Of a stretch of DNA of 64,000 nt, positions 61,350 through 64,000 are shown piece by piece. Positions within the stretch are counted from its first letter, which is position 1. Every line of letters starts with the position of its first letter. Where the stretch lies: positions 124,001-188,000 of the forward strand of contig NZ_JAAOIV010000007.1 of the NCBI RefSeq assembly GCF_011440275.1. Direction: 5' to 3'. The stretch is from Metallococcus carri. GTDB taxonomy: Bacteria; Actinomycetota; Actinomycetes; Actinomycetales; Dermatophilaceae. Made by a program: the position numbers and the translations under genes. Below the pieces are notes generated by a model, which was not told the DNA's origin, did no database searches, and saw only the letters and a list, made by a program, of their open reading frames with translations.

Positions 61350-61745
61350 GGGGTGGCGCCGATCGCCCAGTTGGGCGTTTTGTGCGGGGCCGCTGGGCGC
61401 TGGGGTGGCGCCGATCGCCCAGTTGGGCGTTTTGTGCGGGGCTGCCGGCGCGGGGGTGGCGCCGATCGCCCAGTTGGTCGTTTTGTGCGGGGCTCCCGGC
61501 GCGGGGGTGGCGCCGATCGCCCAGTTGGGCGTTTTGTGCGGGGCTCCCGGCGCGGGGGTGGCGCCGATCGCCCAGTTGGGCGTTTTGTGCGGGGTTGCCG
61601 GCGCTGGGGTGGCGCCGATCGTCCAGTTGGGCGTTTTGTGCAGGGTTCCCGGCGCTGGGGTGGCGCCGATCGTCCAGTTGGGCGTTTTGTGCGGGGCCGC
61701 TGGGCGCTGGGGTGGCGCCGATCGCCTAGTTGGGCGTTCTTGCGC
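61350..61745. repeat. Eight-copy tandem array, 51-52 bp unit
   Basis: Units begin GGGGTGGCGCCGATCGCCCA at 61350, 61402, 61453, 61504, 61555, 61606, 61657 and 61709. Each has a hairpin CGCCCAGTTGGGCG followed by TTTTGTGCGGGG. Copies 6 and 7 have CGTCCAGTTGGGCG, copy 8 CGCCTAGTTGGGCG and copy 3 CGCCCAGTTGGTCG, so the stem is partly eroded. A two-copy version is at 44876. Since 51 is a multiple of three, open frames run through it on both strands. The array fills the space between the MNIO operon and the next gene on the opposite strand. Confidence 0.9.
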
Positions 61746-61833
61746 TGCTGTATGCCGGGTGCACGACCCGAAACGTGCCCGATTTCGGGCAGAAGTTTGT
61801 GTTTTCGTCGCCGCAGCATGCACAGTCTTCCTC

Positions 61834-62094
61834 GTGCCTGACGAAGAACTGGTCCGCAGAGTCGCGGAGACGACCGGCCTCAGCCCCGCGGAAGCGGCGC
61901 GCGTGGTCGAGGACGTGATCGCCTGGCACGGCGAGACCGTCGAGGAATATGTCCGGCGCAGGCACGCCCACCACCAGACCTACGGCCGGCGCAACGAGGA
62001 GACCTTCGCGCTGATCGCGCGGGAGCTGAAGCGGCGCCCGTTCGCCGCGCCCGAACTCACCACGCGTCAGCTGCGGCGCATCGTCTACGGCTGA
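61834..62094 (+). CDS. Small conserved-looking protein upstream of glmS
   Basis: The 86-aa all-helical protein (VPDEELVRRVAETTGLSPAE, AARVVEDVIAWHGETVEEYV, QLRRIVYG end) has a helix-turn-helix-like middle (TGLSPAEAARVV). GTG 61834 is the simplest start, with no clear SD; the in-frame region upstream runs into the repeat array and is rejected. It ends 25 bp before glmS. I do not recognise the family; actinobacterial hypothetical proteins with this ARELKRRP-type end are common. Confidence 0.55.
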   Translation: MPDEELVRRVAETTGLSPAEAARVVEDVIAWHGETVEEYVRRRHAHHQTYGRRNEETFALIARELKRRPFAAPELTTRQLRRIVYG

Positions 62095-62119
62095 ACCACC
62101 AAGGAAAGAGCAGACCACC

Positions 62120-63940
62120 ATGTGCGGCATCGTCGGCTACATCGGCCCCAATCAAGCAGCTCCCGTCATCCTCGAGGGCCTGCACACGCTGGAGTATCGC
62201 GGCTACGACTCGGCCGGTCTCGGCGTGCTCACAGCCCGCGGGCCGAAGGTCGTGCGAGCGGTCGGGCGGGTGCGTGACCTGGAGGAGGCGCTGCCCAAGC
62301 GGCTGTCCGCCACGGTCGGCATCGGCCACACCCGCTGGGCCACACACGGCCCCGCGACCCAGGAGAACGCTCACCCGCACACCGACGCTGAGGGTCGAAT
62401 CCTCTTGGTGCACAACGGGATCATCGACAATGCCGCCCAGCTGCGGGCGGCACTCACCGCCGACGGCGTCACCCTTCAGTCCGATACTGACACCGAGGCG
62501 CTCGCCCACCTCATCGCCCGCTCGAGCGCCAAGACGCTCGAGGACAAGGTGCTCGAGACCCTCGGCAAGGTCACCGGCACCTACGCCATCGCGGTCGCCG
62601 ACGCCAAGCAGCCCGACCGCGTCGTGGTCGCCCGTCAGGGTTCGCCGCTCGTGCTCGGCGTCGGCGATCACGAGATGTTCGTCGCGTCCGACGCGACGGC
62701 CCTGGTCCGGCATACCTCCTCGGTGGTGCACCTCGACGACGGCGAGCTCGCGGTCGTGACCGCCGACGGCTTCCGCACCTTCACCGCGGAGAGCAACGAC
62801 ACCGGCAAGCAACCGCAGACCGTCGACCTCGACGCCGTGCAGGCGCAGATCGGTGAGCACGACACGTTCATGCACAAGGAGATCCACGAGCAGCCCGAGT
62901 CGCTGCGCCGGATGCTGTCCGGCCGGTTGGACGACCGCTTCGCAACCGCTCGCCTGGACGGGCTGCAGATCGAGGCGCGCGAGCTGCGAAAGTTCAAGCG
63001 GGTCAAGGCAATTGGCTGTGGCTCGGCCTACTACATCGGCCAACTCGGCGCCTCCATGATCGAGGACTTGGCGCGCATTCCGGCCGACGCGGAGGCCGCC
63101 TCGGAGTTCCGCTATCGCAACCCGATCATCGAGCCGGACACCCTGTATGTCGCGGTCAGCCAGTCCGGTGAGACCGCCGACACGCTGTTCGCCGTCAATG
63201 AGATCCAGCGCAAGGGCGGCACCGTCGTCGGCCTCGTCAACGTGGTGGGTTCATCGATCGCGCGAGCCTGCGACGGCGGCATCTACCTGCACGCCGGCCC
63301 CGAGGTCAGCGTCGCCTCGACCAAGGTGCTCACCCACATGGGCGTGGGCTTCGCCCTGCTCGCACTCGCTCTCGGGCGCGTGCGCGACCTGTCCTTCACC
63401 GAGGGCAAGCGCATCCTCGATGGGCTGCGCAACCTGCCGGACCAGGTCGCGGAGATCATCGCCAAGGAGGACGAGATCGCCTCTGTTGCAAAGGAACTCA
63501 CCCATGCGCAGAGCCTGTTCTTCATCGGTCGGGTGCGTGGTTATCCGGTCGCGCGTGAGGGCGCGCAGAAGCTCAAGGAGATCTCCTATCTGCACGCCGA
63601 GGCCTACCAGGCCAGCGAGCTCAAGCACGGTCCGCTCGCACTGATCATCCCGGCGATGCCGACTGTCGCGATCATCCCTGATGACGAACTCGTCGACCGC
63701 AATATCGGTGCGCTGCACGAGATCACGGCACGCAAGGGGAAGGTCGTCGCGATCACGCACAGCGAAATCGATCTCGAAGGCACCGAGGTGGCGCGCATCG
63801 ACGTGCCGCGCAACGAGGTGGAGCTCGACCCGCTGCTGCTCACGATTCCGTTGCAGCTGTTGGCATATCACGTCGCGACGGCTCTCGGACGCGACATCGA
63901 CCGCCCCCGCAACCTCGCAAAATCGGTGACGGTCGAATAG
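62120..63940 (+). CDS. glmS: Glutamine-fructose-6-phosphate aminotransferase (isomerising)
   Basis: The 606-aa protein starts MCGIVGYIGPNQAAPVILEG, so Cys2 (Cys1 after Met removal) is the glutaminase nucleophile. HTRWATHG and HNGIIDN complete the glutaminase domain. Two SIS domains follow (IGCGSAYYIGQLGASMIEDL, AVSQSGETADTLFAVNEIQR) and the typical end PRNLAKSVTVE. It makes glucosamine-6-phosphate from fructose-6-phosphate and glutamine, the first step to peptidoglycan and related sugars. Confidence 0.97.
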   Translation: MCGIVGYIGPNQAAPVILEGLHTLEYRGYDSAGLGVLTARGPKVVRAVGRVRDLEEALPKRLSATVGIGHTRWATHGPATQENAHPHTDAEGRILLVHNGIIDNAAQLRAALTADGVTLQSDTDTEALAHLIARSSAKTLEDKVLETLGKVTGTYAIAVADAKQPDRVVVARQGSPLVLGVGDHEMFVASDATALVRHTSSVVHLDDGELAVVTADGFRTFTAESNDTGKQPQTVDLDAVQAQIGEHDTFMHKEIHEQPESLRRMLSGRLDDRFATARLDGLQIEARELRKFKRVKAIGCGSAYYIGQLGASMIEDLARIPADAEAASEFRYRNPIIEPDTLYVAVSQSGETADTLFAVNEIQRKGGTVVGLVNVVGSSIARACDGGIYLHAGPEVSVASTKVLTHMGVGFALLALALGRVRDLSFTEGKRILDGLRNLPDQVAEIIAKEDEIASVAKELTHAQSLFFIGRVRGYPVAREGAQKLKEISYLHAEAYQASELKHGPLALIIPAMPTVAIIPDDELVDRNIGALHEITARKGKVVAITHSEIDLEGTEVARIDVPRNEVELDPLLLTIPLQLLAYHVATALGRDIDRPRNLAKSVTVE

Positions 63941-63962
63941 CGGTCGCCCCTATCGTCGCGGG

Positions 63963-64000
63963 ATGGAGTTCGAGATCAGCCCGCTGCGCCCCAGCGACGC
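63963..64000 (+). CDS. Start of a further gene (partial)
   Basis: An ATG at 63963 opens the frame MEFEISPLRPSDA to the window end. The pattern of the first residues (EISPLRPSDA) resembles the start of GNAT acetyltransferases. With only 12 codons the family is uncertain. Confidence 0.35.
   Translation, partial: MEFEISPLRPSD

Noticed and set aside
61350-61745. CRISPR array
   Set aside because: The eight units are almost identical over the full 51 bp, so there are no unique spacers and no cas genes nearby.
61278-61823. N-terminal extension of the MNIO protein by 182 residues with 17-aa repeats (HKTPNWAIGATPAP)
   Set aside because: The frame stays open only because the 51-bp array is a multiple of three. 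The opposite strand is open too, the same unit occurs outside any gene at 44.9 kb, and ATG 61277 has a good ribosome site and matches family length.

Overview
The window is a 64 kb stretch of a high-GC chromosome with many GTG starts, gene-dense operons linked by 4-bp ATGA/GTGA overlaps, Tat-type signals and IclR/PadR/MarR/TetR regulators. This fits a Gram-positive actinobacterium, probably of the Micrococcales (the Dermacoccaceae/Intrasporangiaceae side is my inference, not shown). The whole window is marked by extreme over-use of the word CGGCATAC/GTATGCCG, even at the cost of the rare Ile codon ATA. No rRNA, tRNA, CRISPR array or insertion sequence was recognised.

Layout. 1-9 kb: amidase tail, a YtcJ-like amidohydrolase, a four-gene arf-like membrane operon ending in a CPBP protease, a MarR/efflux pair, an App1-type phosphatase and an Fpg-type glycosylase. 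9-17.6 kb: a 4-hydroxybenzoate/protocatechuate catabolic cluster (IclR regulator, PcaK-like transporter, pcaHGBDCIJ, pobA) with a shared palindromic operator. 18-22 kb: secreted peptidoglycan-acting proteins, two with the same N-terminal I36-like module, and a membrane-spanning HTH/NBR1-Ig protein. 22-24.3 kb: lipoprotein hydrolase, PadR, pyridoxal kinase. 24.3-26.6 kb: a lower-GC accessory patch with a broken ORF, a secreted orphan and a PadR/HAAS pair. 26.8-33.1 kb: an HTH/PIN toxin-antitoxin module between a partial and a complete copy of a double-GNAT gene, then PPK2, a membrane protein and an AbiEi/AbiEii-like module with a 32-bp operator palindrome. 33-45 kb: AAA ATPase, beta-phosphoglucomutase plus GH65 phosphorylase, an ornithine-cyclodeaminase/LtrA chimera, two drug-efflux MFS genes with a TetR and paired operators, crotonase, NUDIX. 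45-59 kb: Cys-rich Tat-exported protein, acyl-CoA synthetase, NAD synthetase, SWIM/SNF2 helicase, SDR, flavoprotein oxidase, GT39, membrane protein, LigD-type polymerase. 59.4-61.8 kb: a compact MNIO (DUF692) operon. 61.8-64 kb: small ORF, glmS, start of a further gene.

The most interesting locus is the minus-strand operon 61277 to 59423. It encodes a multinuclear iron oxidase of the MNIO/DUF692 family, a 141-aa partner, a 104-aa membrane-anchored peptide whose C-terminus is seven cysteines set in Ser/Gly spacers, and a two-TM protein, all overlapping or nearly so. It looks like a RiPP-type cysteine-modifying (possibly metal-binding) system with a membrane-tethered substrate. An eight-copy, 51-bp hairpin-containing tandem array lies just upstream of it.
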